From NCBI GenBank assembly GCA_002449575.1, contig DJXC01000186.1:1-12867 (forward strand): a DNA stretch of 12,867 nucleotides, read 5' to 3'. The notes under the pieces are model-generated. The model saw only the letters and a program-made list of their open reading frames with translations. It made no database searches and was not told the origin of the DNA. Source of the stretch: Ruminococcus sp. UBA7014 (GTDB lineage: Bacteria; Bacillota; Clostridia; Oscillospirales; Ruminococcaceae). Below, piece after piece: positions 5,632 to 12,767 of this stretch (the first letter of the stretch is position 1; every line of letters starts with the position of its first letter). A program made the translations under genes and the position numbers.

Positions 5632-7124
5632 GTATTTTTTTTCTGTTCGTCAGAATTCTGCCCCGGCTTTTCGATTTCATCAAGAATGTTGACATACTGG
5701 GCATCTTCGGCTTTTATATCCGCCTGTACAATTGCTTCATGTTCTTCGGAAGTCATCTGATTTTTACGGATGATTTTTATCAGGAAGAAGATAATCACAG
5801 CAGATACAAGCACACCCAGCGAAATAAATAAAATTCTGCTGATATCTACTGTCCCGTGCTGCTGAAAGCCTTCTATTTTTTTAGAAACAGGATTTCCATT
5901 GTCATCCTTTTCGCCGCTGTCGATATAGCCAAACGCATAATCTCCGATAGATTTACAGTTTTTCGGAATGGTAATTTCTTTCAGGGCAGGACAGGTATAA
6001 AATGCATAATTTCCGACTCCTTTGAGTGTTTCCGGGAGATGTACATCCATCAGATTGGTACAGTCCGCAAACGCATTTTCATAAATAATTTCCACACCTT
6101 CTGGCAGATAGACCTGTTTCAGGGCAGAACAGTATTCAAATGCACCTGCACCGATATACTGCAATGTAGAGGGGAATAACACTTCCTCCAGATGCAGGGC
6201 AGAGAAAAAGGCAGCATCATAAATCACAGTCACACCCTCCGGAACGGTAAAATTCACATCTGTCTTCCCGGCAGGATAGGCATAAAGCGTTTTCATATCA
6301 TCTTTATAAAGTACACCGTCTTTTTCTGTATAAGTCGGATTGCCGTCTTCGACTTTATATTCTGCCAGATTGGAACAGCCCATAAACATGAGTGTTCCCA
6401 TTTTCTCAAGCTGTTTTGGCACAGTGAATTCTGTAATATTAATACAGCCATAATAAACCGCCGAGCCGACTTCTGTCACTGTTTCTGGCAATTCCGCCTT
6501 CATGACTGCATAGCAGAACGCAAAGGCATAATCACCGATTTTCTGCAAGCCTTCCGGAAATGCCGGAGGATTCAGCAGGTTACAGTTATAGAATGCCGAA
6601 AGTCCGATACTTTCCAGAGTTTCCGGAAAATTCAGATTTTCGAGCATAATGCATTCAAAGCACATGCCCTCCGGAATGGTTTTCAATTTTTTCGGAAGTG
6701 TGAGGTCTTTTAACTGTGTACAGCTTCCGAAAGCATATTCGCCGATTTCTTCTACTGTATCCGGAATGACAAGTGTTTTCAGGGAACTGCATCCCTGAAA
6801 AGCATAACTTCCGATTTTTTTAATATATCTGCCAAACTTGACATATTCCAGTTTGGAACACTGATAGAATGCAGCATCTGAAATTTCAACGACTTTTCTG
6901 CCATTGGACTCGTCCGGCAGATTGACTGCGAGCATACTGGTATCACAGGAATACAGTGCCACGCCGCCGTCTACATAAGCATAGGTGAATGAACCGTCAC
7001 TATAAGTTTTCACTTCTGCTTCTGTGGTCTGCTGTACAGCATCATCAGCAAATACTGTCACGGGAATGCAAAACAGCATCATCAGGAAAGCCACAAGCAA
7101 AACTGCTGTTTTTCTTAATTTCAT
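5628..7124 (-). CDS. LRR-D: membrane-anchored BspA-like leucine-rich repeat protein, longest of four
   Basis: This 498-residue protein has a signal peptide (basic start MKLRK, cut likely after VFA at residue 26) and roughly a dozen LRR_5 repeats of about 23 residues in 70-400, each with the core IPxxVxxIGxYAFxxCxxL. The repeats are split once by a DGVLY...YPAGK module (about 268-296), after seven or so repeats. One membrane helix lies near 429-452, followed by RKNQ and an acidic cytoplasmic tail of about 46 residues, much the longest tail of the four. The protein should face outside; LRR_5/BspA proteins generally bind host or substrate surfaces, but the ligand is unknown. Unlike LRR-A, -B and -C it lacks the terminal S-A-x-Y-A cap and runs from GFQQHG directly into the helix, perhaps after a deletion. 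The ATG overlaps the LRR-C stop by 4 bp, with AGGAGG 8-9 bases upstream. The stop lies in the secG -35 box. Confidence 0.9.
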   Translation of the reverse strand: MKLRKTAVLLVAFLMMLFCIPVTVFADDAVQQTTEAEVKTYSDGSFTYAYVDGGVALYSCDTSMLAVNLPDESNGRKVVEISDAAFYQCSKLEYVKFGRYIKKIGSYAFQGCSSLKTLVIPDTVEEIGEYAFGSCTQLKDLTLPKKLKTIPEGMCFECIMLENLNFPETLESIGLSAFYNCNLLNPPAFPEGLQKIGDYAFAFCYAVMKAELPETVTEVGSAVYYGCINITEFTVPKQLEKMGTLMFMGCSNLAEYKVEDGNPTYTEKDGVLYKDDMKTLYAYPAGKTDVNFTVPEGVTVIYDAAFFSALHLEEVLFPSTLQYIGAGAFEYCSALKQVYLPEGVEIIYENAFADCTNLMDVHLPETLKGVGNYAFYTCPALKEITIPKNCKSIGDYAFGYIDSGEKDDNGNPVSKKIEGFQQHGTVDISRILFISLGVLVSAVIIFFLIKIIRKNQMTSEEHEAIVQADIKAEDAQYVNILDEIEKPGQNSDEQKKNT

Positions 7125-8227
7125 GCTTCTGTCCTCCTCTGTTTCAGAACTTTAATAATTGCAATGATAAGTATCACGATAATCACTAAAATCACAGCAA
7201 TCAGAATATAATAAACTGTTCCGGTCTGAATCAGTTCGTAATGAATATGATTGCTTGCTGCATAACGGAATGCCATAGAATTCCGATAAACATACATTGT
7301 AAAATTATCCTGAATATAATACTCATCTTTGTCTTCATCATAAGCATAGCCCATGCAGTCAATGTTCATATTTGTCAGACTTTTCGGAACGATAAGAGAA
7401 TGCAGGGATGTACAATGACAGAATGCATAAGCCTCCATCTGCTTCAGCCCATCCGGCAGATTCACAGATTTCAAAGCTGTACTGGAATAAAAGCACCGTT
7501 CTCCGATGCTTTTCAGCGTGGAAGGCAGTGTTGCCTGTTCCAGTTTTTCACAATAACTGAATACCGCTCCGGGCAGTTCCGTCACACCTTCCGGAACAGT
7601 TATATTTTTCAGAGAAACGCACCAGCAGAAAGCATCTTCACCGATACTCTGCACTTGTTTAAGGTCAGCATATTCGAGATACTGTGCGCCGATAAATGCC
7701 CAGTCTTCAATTTTCTGACAATTATCCAGCACTGCATAACTGGCATCTGCTTTTGACTCCGGATATTTAATCAGCGTATCACCGGATTTGGTATATAAAA
7801 CACCGTCCGGAGAACTGTATGCCGGATTATTTTCATCCACGGAAAAAGCTGTCATATCGGGGGTAGCTTCAAATGCATATGCCCCGATTTCCGTTACTGT
7901 TGCGGGAATTGTCAGGTTCTCCAGAGAAGAACAATGATAAAAAGCATAACTGCCGAGTTTTGTCACACTGTCCGGAAGGATAACTTCTTTCAGTTTTTCG
8001 CATTCTGCAAAGCAGTTATCTGCAAGGGAAGTAATTTTATGACCGCCGATTTCAGACGGAATTTCAGCAGTTTCAATTGATTTGTTCAGGCAGGAGATTT
8101 CTGCTGTATTATCCGCTTTTAGAGTATAGCTGAAATCGTTCTCTGCTGCGGAAGCAGAAACCGGAACACTTTGCATTAACAGCAGAGTGGAAGCCATACA
8201 TGAAATTAATTTTTGTAATAGTTTCAT
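7121..8227 (-). CDS. LRR-C: membrane-anchored BspA-like leucine-rich repeat protein
   Basis: This is the shortest of the four, with 368 residues. A signal peptide (MKLLQKLISC..., cut likely near residue 27 after SASA) precedes LRR_5 repeats at about 52-295. The DGVLY...YPESK module (141-159) interrupts the repeats after the second or third. Next comes a terminal cap with NSMAFRYAASNHIHY (316-330), then a very hydrophobic helix rich in Ile and Val (about 338-359) and a basic tail, KVLKQRRTEA. The order of repeats and module matches LRR-B closely: both start with PSEI.GHKIT and share GEDxFxxC and IPEGVT/VPEGVT segments. The pair therefore looks like a tandem duplication. It should be anchored in the membrane with the LRR part outside. 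An AGGAG lies 9 bases before the ATG, and the gap to LRR-B is 14 bp with no promoter. Cys recurs at fixed repeat positions, as is usual in BspA-like proteins. Confidence 0.9.
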   Translation of the reverse strand: MKLLQKLISCMASTLLLMQSVPVSASAAENDFSYTLKADNTAEISCLNKSIETAEIPSEIGGHKITSLADNCFAECEKLKEVILPDSVTKLGSYAFYHCSSLENLTIPATVTEIGAYAFEATPDMTAFSVDENNPAYSSPDGVLYTKSGDTLIKYPESKADASYAVLDNCQKIEDWAFIGAQYLEYADLKQVQSIGEDAFCWCVSLKNITVPEGVTELPGAVFSYCEKLEQATLPSTLKSIGERCFYSSTALKSVNLPDGLKQMEAYAFCHCTSLHSLIVPKSLTNMNIDCMGYAYDEDKDEYYIQDNFTMYVYRNSMAFRYAASNHIHYELIQTGTVYYILIAVILVIIVILIIAIIKVLKQRRTEA

Positions 8228-8241
8228 AAAAAGTTCTCCTG

Positions 8242-9453
8242 TCAGGAAAGTTCATGCTGTTTCTGATAACGTTTCTGTGTGATAATCAGCACAATGACAG
8301 CAATCATCACAAATACAACAATGCCAATCATAAGATAAACAAAGACGATTCCCTGTGTGACACCGCCGGTACATTTGACATTATATTTCACAGCGTATGC
8401 AAATGCAGCTGTGCCGTTATCCGCTTCTATCTCAAAATCCGGCAGATGCTGCGGCATTTCGTCATCACTGGAATAAAAACCTAATGCATATTCACCAATT
8501 TGTGTGACTGTTTCCGGAACAGTAATTCTTGTCAGTGACGGACAGTTGAAAAATGCATTGCTGTTGATATTTTCCACTGCTGCCGGAATGGTAATCTCTT
8601 TCAGTTGCAGACAGTTATAGAAACAGCCTGAACCAATTGTTTGCAGACTTTCCGGAAGTACGACAGATTCCAGAGCAGTACAGTTTCCGAATGCTGCACC
8701 CGTCAGCATGGTAATTCCTTCCGGAATTGTGATAGATTTCAGAGCCGTGCAGTAATAGAAAACATCCTCTCCCATTTCTGTGACAGAATCTATTTTGATT
8801 TCTTCCAGATAAGAATTTGCCATAAATGCATAGCCTTCCAGTCTGGTGCAGGAATCTGGTACACGATAGCTTGTCCCCTGTTTTGCCGCTGGATAGACAA
8901 TTAAATCTGTACCATCTTTTGTGAATAATACACCGTCTTCGTCTTTATAGTTCTGATTTTTCACATTTACATGAACAGCTTCCAGAGAAGTACAGCCATC
9001 AAACGTATAACCTTCAATTTCAGTCAGTCCGGCAGGGACAGAAATTTCTTTCAGGCTGGAACAGCCGTAAAACGTCTGAAAGCCAAACTTTTCGACACTG
9101 TCCGGAATATTGATTTCTTCCAGACCAGAACAAAGATAAAAAGCATAGTCTTCCAGTACTGTAATAGTATCCGGCAGAGTGACTTTTTTCAGACTGGAAT
9201 TATCTTTAAAACAGTCAAGCTCTACCATTGTAATTTTATGTCCGTCAATTTCGGACGGCACAACGGCTTCTGTAATAGAGCTGTCCTGACAAACGACAGA
9301 AACAGTTCCGTCACCATAATCGTTATAATACCAGAGTCCGTCTTCCGAATAGCCGCCGGAAGTCTGCACAACTTCTTCAGCACTTGCTGTCAGTGGCAAA
9401 AAGCAAAAAGCTGTCATCACCAGTCCGGAAATGATTCTGCTTAACTGTATCAT
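8242..9453 (-). CDS. LRR-B: membrane-anchored BspA-like leucine-rich repeat protein
   Basis: This 403-residue protein has a signal peptide (cut likely after TASA at residue 25), a short aromatic stretch (LWYYNDYGDG, 40-49) and LRR_5 repeats at about 61-326. A DGVLF...YPAAK module lies at 173-191. A cap-like GTAAFAYAVKYNVK stretch (347-360) follows, then one helix (about 368-392) and a basic tail, QKRYQKQHELS. It is the closest paralogue of LRR-C in repeat order. The ATG overlaps the LRR-A stop by 4 bp. No good ribosome site is seen at proper spacing: the nearest AGGA is about 12 bases away, inside codons for the Asp-rich end of LRR-A. Its translation therefore probably depends on ribosomes ending LRR-A. 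Ligand and function are unknown; type I membrane topology with the repeats outside is inferred from the signal peptide and positive-inside tail. Confidence 0.9.
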   Translation of the reverse strand: MIQLSRIISGLVMTAFCFLPLTASAEEVVQTSGGYSEDGLWYYNDYGDGTVSVVCQDSSITEAVVPSEIDGHKITMVELDCFKDNSSLKKVTLPDTITVLEDYAFYLCSGLEEINIPDSVEKFGFQTFYGCSSLKEISVPAGLTEIEGYTFDGCTSLEAVHVNVKNQNYKDEDGVLFTKDGTDLIVYPAAKQGTSYRVPDSCTRLEGYAFMANSYLEEIKIDSVTEMGEDVFYYCTALKSITIPEGITMLTGAAFGNCTALESVVLPESLQTIGSGCFYNCLQLKEITIPAAVENINSNAFFNCPSLTRITVPETVTQIGEYALGFYSSDDEMPQHLPDFEIEADNGTAAFAYAVKYNVKCTGGVTQGIVFVYLMIGIVVFVMIAVIVLIITQKRYQKQHELS

Positions 9454-10748
9454 GATTCATCATCATCCTGTTGCGTTGATTTTTTCGGTTTTCTGAGAAC
9501 CAGAACAATCAGTGTCAGTGCGAGAACTACTGCAATTCCGCCGACAGTAGCAAGCAGAATCTGTAGAAATTTGTTATCTTTGAGTTCTGCGCCGATTTTT
9601 CCGGTCATACCTGCCTCTGTAGTATCCTGTGCCTGAGGAATCGTCATCATTTCAGTAACAATTTCGCCGGCTTCGTTAGTTTCTGTCACAATCATTGTTT
9701 CCGGTTCGCCGGAAGAATTTCCAGCTTCAGACTGCGGTTCTGTTTCGGGAGCTTCGGTAGTATCTGTTGCAATGAAAGTAAAATGATTTTCATAATCATT
9801 ATCAAGGTCAACAGCCGTTGCATAATATTCAGCTTCTGAGCCGGATTCTCCGTAAATGACAAAACCGCCGACAGCTTTCAGGTCTCTGTCATAACCAAAT
9901 GCACAGTAGTCAATTTCGTTCACACTTGCCGGAACAGTAATACTTGTCAGTCCTGCACCGCTGAATGCCGACTGTCCGACATAAGTCAGTGTATCCGGAA
10001 GATGAATTTCCGTCAGAGCCGGACACACACTGAAAGCAGCATCATAAATGCTTTCCAGACCGGAATTTAAAATGACCTCATGCAAATTTTCACAGTATGC
10101 GAAGGCATAGTCATCAATCTGCATAGATGAAATATTCACTGTTTCCAGTTTGGAATAGGCAAACGCCCATTTGTCAATATACTGAACTTTCTGTGGAATG
10201 GTAATCTGTTTCAGGTTCTGTGCAAATCCGAAACAGCCGGGAGCGATTTCGTCTATCGTTGCCGGGATAGTATAGCTTTCTCCGGCTTTTGCAGCAGGAT
10301 AGGCAATCAGAAACTGCTGATTGTCGCCAAGCAGTACACCATCATCCACAACAGTAAAATAAGGATTTCCGGCTTCCACCTGAAATTTTTCGAGACTTTC
10401 ACAGCCAAAAAATACAGAACTTCCTATATCAGTTACAGTTGCCGGAATGGTGATGCTGGTAATGCCCTTCGCATTCATAAAAGCTGCATTTTCGATATAA
10501 CCGACATCATGTCCGTCAAGCTGTGCCGGAATCACAAGTTCTCCGGTATATGTTTCAGAAGGAACAAAGTCTGTAATTTGTGCCTTTCCTGCGACATTCA
10601 GCGTATAAGTAAACATGTCTTCCGGACGTGTTTCCGCCGGAGGCTGTTCTGCTGGCTGTTCGGCTGCGGGTGGTTCTTCTGCATACACAGGCAGCGGCAT
10701 AGCTGCCGCCAGAACGGCGGCAGCAAGCGCAAAGAGTATTTTTTTCAT
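9450..10748 (-). CDS. LRR-A: membrane-anchored BspA-like leucine-rich repeat protein with Pro/Glu linker and Thr/Glu stalk
   Basis: This 432-residue protein is first of the four after glmS. An Ala-rich signal peptide (cut likely after VYA at residue 23) is followed by a Pro/Glu/Ala linker (24-44) absent from the others. LRR_5 repeats lie at about 68-290, with a DGVLL...YPAAK module at 136-154 and a cap with GFVIYGESGSEAEYYA (295-310). Residues 327-385 form a Thr/Glu/Ser-rich stalk, then comes a helix (about 394-418), a basic RKPKKS and an acidic end, DDDES. The stalk suggests the repeats are held away from the membrane, as in wall-spanning proteins. No LPXTG motif is present. The gene begins only 12 bp after the glmS stop, and its AAGGA ribosome site overlaps the glmS stop codon, so it must be read from the glmS transcript unless a promoter is hidden inside glmS. 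Confidence 0.9.
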   Translation of the reverse strand: MKKILFALAAAVLAAAMPLPVYAEEPPAAEQPAEQPPAETRPEDMFTYTLNVAGKAQITDFVPSETYTGELVIPAQLDGHDVGYIENAAFMNAKGITSITIPATVTDIGSSVFFGCESLEKFQVEAGNPYFTVVDDGVLLGDNQQFLIAYPAAKAGESYTIPATIDEIAPGCFGFAQNLKQITIPQKVQYIDKWAFAYSKLETVNISSMQIDDYAFAYCENLHEVILNSGLESIYDAAFSVCPALTEIHLPDTLTYVGQSAFSGAGLTSITVPASVNEIDYCAFGYDRDLKAVGGFVIYGESGSEAEYYATAVDLDNDYENHFTFIATDTTEAPETEPQSEAGNSSGEPETMIVTETNEAGEIVTEMMTIPQAQDTTEAGMTGKIGAELKDNKFLQILLATVGGIAVVLALTLIVLVLRKPKKSTQQDDDES

Positions 10749-10760
10749 AAATTCCCGTCC

Positions 10761-12590
10761 TTATTCTACCGTAACGGATTTTGCAAGATTTCTGGGCTTA
10801 TCGACATCAGTACCCTTAAGAACTGCTGTATAATAAGCGATTAATTGCAGCGGCACAACGGCAAGCATCGGCATGAGCAAATCTTCATATTCCGGCAGAC
10901 CAAACTTGAAATCAGCCACATCATTTTCCGGCTGATAGCTGTCACGGCTGACGAGGACAACTTTTGCGCCTCTTGCCTTGACTTCTTTGATATTGCTGAT
11001 AGTCTTGTCAAACAGATTCTGCTGTGTAGCAACGGCAATGACGGGCATTTCTTCGGTAATCAGGGAGATTGTGCCGTGTTTCAGCTCACCGGCAGCATAA
11101 GATTCCGAATGAATATAAGAAATTTCTTTTAATTTCAGAGAACCTTCCATACTCAGGGCATAGTCAAGACCACGTCCGATATATAACAGACTGTCAGCCG
11201 TGATTAATTCAGAAGCAATCATCTGTGTCATTTCTTTATGTTCCAGAATTTCAGAAATTTTATCAGGTGTTTTCTGTAACACAGCAGTCAGGCGGCGGCA
11301 TTCTGTTTCGTCAATCTTTTTATTGGCAAGTGCCAGTTCAAAAGCAAACAAATACATTACAGCAATCTGTACCATATAGGCTTTTGTAGAAGCAACAGCG
11401 ATTTCAGGGCCGGCGTGAGTATAAATCAGCATATCGGCTTCTCTTGCAATGGAACTGCCTTTTGCATTGACGATAGCGAGTGTTTTTGCGCCAAGTTCTT
11501 TTGCAAGTCGCAAGGCTGCCAAACTGTCAGCAGTTTCGCCGGACTGTGAAATGATAATCACCAAATCGCCTTCACCGACAAGCGGTTCTCTGTAGCGGAA
11601 TTCTGAAGCAATATCCACATTGACGGAAATTTTCGCAAGTTTTTCAATGACATATTTGCCAACCATTCCGGCGTGCATTGCTGTACCACAGGCGACAATA
11701 TGAATTTTACGGAATTCCATGAGCCGTTCCGGAGTGATGCCGCATTCTTCCAGATTCGGCAGACCGTTTTCAATTCTGGGGGTAATTGTTTTCTTGATAG
11801 CTTCGGGCTGTTCATGAATTTCCTTAAGCATATAATGGGCATAGCCGCCTTTTTCAGCTTCACTGACATCCCAGTCAGCTGTTTTGAGTTCTTTTTCAAT
11901 TTTCTGATAATGCAGGTCATAGACCTTTGCACCCTGTCTGCTGAGTACTGCAATTTCGCCGGGTTCAAGCAGATAATAATTTTTTGTATACTGTAAAATA
12001 GCAGTGACATCCGAAGCAATAAAGCTTTCATTTTCGCCGATGCCGACAATCAGCGGACTTTCTTTCCGCATAGCGAATACTCTGTCCGGAAAATCGGCAA
12101 AGACAATACCGAGTGCATAAGAGCCTTCCAGTTCTTTCAGGGTTTTGACAATGGCTTCAACAGGATTTCCATGATTTTCTTCATAGTAATAATCCAGAAG
12201 CTGTGCAATAACTTCGGTATCTGTATCACTTTCAAATTTTCTGCCTTTGGCAAGCAGGAATTCTTTCAATTTTTTATAATTTTCAATAATGCCGTTATGC
12301 ACAAGGGTAACATTACCGCCGCCGTGCGGATGGGAATTCCGGTCAGAAGGCTCGCCGTGCGTTGCCCATCTGGTATGACCGATTCCGGCATGACCGGAAG
12401 GCTTTCCCTCCTGATTCATTTTTTCCTGTAAATCAACCAGTCTGCCCTTAGACTTTGCAACTTTGATGATTTCATTTTCAAATACCGCAATACCAGCGGA
12501 ATCATAACCTCTGTATTCGAGACGGGAAAGACCATCCATCAGAACAGAAGCTGCATCACGCTGTCCGACATAGCCAACGATTCCACACAT
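10761..12590 (-). CDS. glmS: Glutamine--fructose-6-phosphate aminotransferase (isomerizing)
   Basis: This complete 609-residue enzyme makes glucosamine-6-phosphate from fructose-6-phosphate and glutamine, the first step toward UDP-GlcNAc, peptidoglycan and other amino-sugar polymers; it is cytoplasmic. The N-terminal glutaminase domain starts MCGIVGY, with Cys2 as nucleophile after Met removal, and has HTRWATHG (72-79), Asn99-Gly100 and Asp124. Two SIS sugar-isomerase domains follow, with CGTAMHAG (301-308), SQSGETADS (348-356), STK (401-403) and ESYAAGELKHG (496-506). The usual C-terminal DKPRNLAKSVTVE carries Lys604, equivalent to the Schiff-base lysine. Length and motifs are normal. It has its own promoter (12649-12677) and a leader of about 52 bases. 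The ribosome site AGGAG is about 11 bases from the ATG, a long spacing. Four LRR genes follow without a break. Confidence 0.97.
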   Translation of the reverse strand: MCGIVGYVGQRDAASVLMDGLSRLEYRGYDSAGIAVFENEIIKVAKSKGRLVDLQEKMNQEGKPSGHAGIGHTRWATHGEPSDRNSHPHGGGNVTLVHNGIIENYKKLKEFLLAKGRKFESDTDTEVIAQLLDYYYEENHGNPVEAIVKTLKELEGSYALGIVFADFPDRVFAMRKESPLIVGIGENESFIASDVTAILQYTKNYYLLEPGEIAVLSRQGAKVYDLHYQKIEKELKTADWDVSEAEKGGYAHYMLKEIHEQPEAIKKTITPRIENGLPNLEECGITPERLMEFRKIHIVACGTAMHAGMVGKYVIEKLAKISVNVDIASEFRYREPLVGEGDLVIIISQSGETADSLAALRLAKELGAKTLAIVNAKGSSIAREADMLIYTHAGPEIAVASTKAYMVQIAVMYLFAFELALANKKIDETECRRLTAVLQKTPDKISEILEHKEMTQMIASELITADSLLYIGRGLDYALSMEGSLKLKEISYIHSESYAAGELKHGTISLITEEMPVIAVATQQNLFDKTISNIKEVKARGAKVVLVSRDSYQPENDVADFKFGLPEYEDLLMPMLAVVPLQLIAYYTAVLKGTDVDKPRNLAKSVTVE

Positions 12591-12615
12591 AAATAAAAAA
12601 TCTCCTCTCTTGAAT

Positions 12616-12642
12616 TATATCTTCGCTGAAAATTCAGATATA
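12616..12642 (-). promoter_or_regulatory. 5'-terminal hairpin in the glmS leader
   Basis: TATATCT and AGATATA form a 7-bp stem with a 13-base loop; an alternative inner stem CTGAA/TTCAG uses part of the same bases. The hairpin starts at the predicted transcription start near 12642, so it would sit at the very 5' end of the mRNA, upstream of the ribosome site. It could protect the message or affect initiation. It is too short and does not have the form of a glmS ribozyme. Confidence 0.4.
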
Positions 12643-12648
12643 TTTCAT

Positions 12649-12677
12649 ATTATAACATATTCAAAATAAAATTGCAA
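12649..12677 (-). promoter_or_regulatory. Promoter of the glmS-LRR operon
   Basis: On the minus strand a -35 TTGCAA (12677-12672) and a consensus -10 TATAAT (12654-12649) are 17 bp apart, with an extended TGT before the -10. It is the only convincing promoter seen before the four LRR genes. The rest of the 175-bp gap (12591-12765) holds the leader, AT-rich sequence and the upstream gene's hairpin. Confidence 0.85.
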
Positions 12678-12721
12678 CAGCTTTCAGGGGATTTTCAGAA
12701 ATTTTACACTTACATATCATA

Positions 12722-12767
12722 AATCAGGAAAAGCCCGGCAAAAGAGCGTACCGGACTTTTTCTGATT
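12722..12767 (-). terminator. Long hairpin, probable terminator of the hicB-like gene
   Basis: The arms AATCAG-x-AAAAG-x-CCGG and CCGG-x-CTTTT-x-CTGATT pair over 16 positions, with one mismatch and one wobble, around a 12-base loop. The hairpin includes two bases of the stop codon of the upstream gene. The T run lies inside the right arm rather than after it, so strength is uncertain. The near symmetry would also let it act on the other strand. Confidence 0.6.

Noticed and set aside
6192..9444. Several plus-strand open frames of 87-173 codons across the LRR genes
   Set aside because: They are antisense to the LRR repeats and repeat the same Phe/Gln/Arg-rich pattern (such as FRNxxxFQ), which is the mirror of the regular LRR codons rather than a protein family.
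5628..10748. CRISPR or DNA tandem repeat array
   Set aside because: The periodicity of about 69 nt is that of 23-residue LRR codons; units are diverged and lie in frame within signal-peptide proteins.
5628..10748. LPXTG sortase anchors on the LRR proteins
   Set aside because: I checked each C-terminus and found no LPXTG-like motif before the helix; the helix followed by a charged tail fits simple membrane anchoring.
12591..12765. glmS ribozyme or another riboswitch in the glmS leader
   Set aside because: The predicted leader is about 52 nt with one small hairpin, and I recognise no conserved ribozyme core. A covariance search would settle this.
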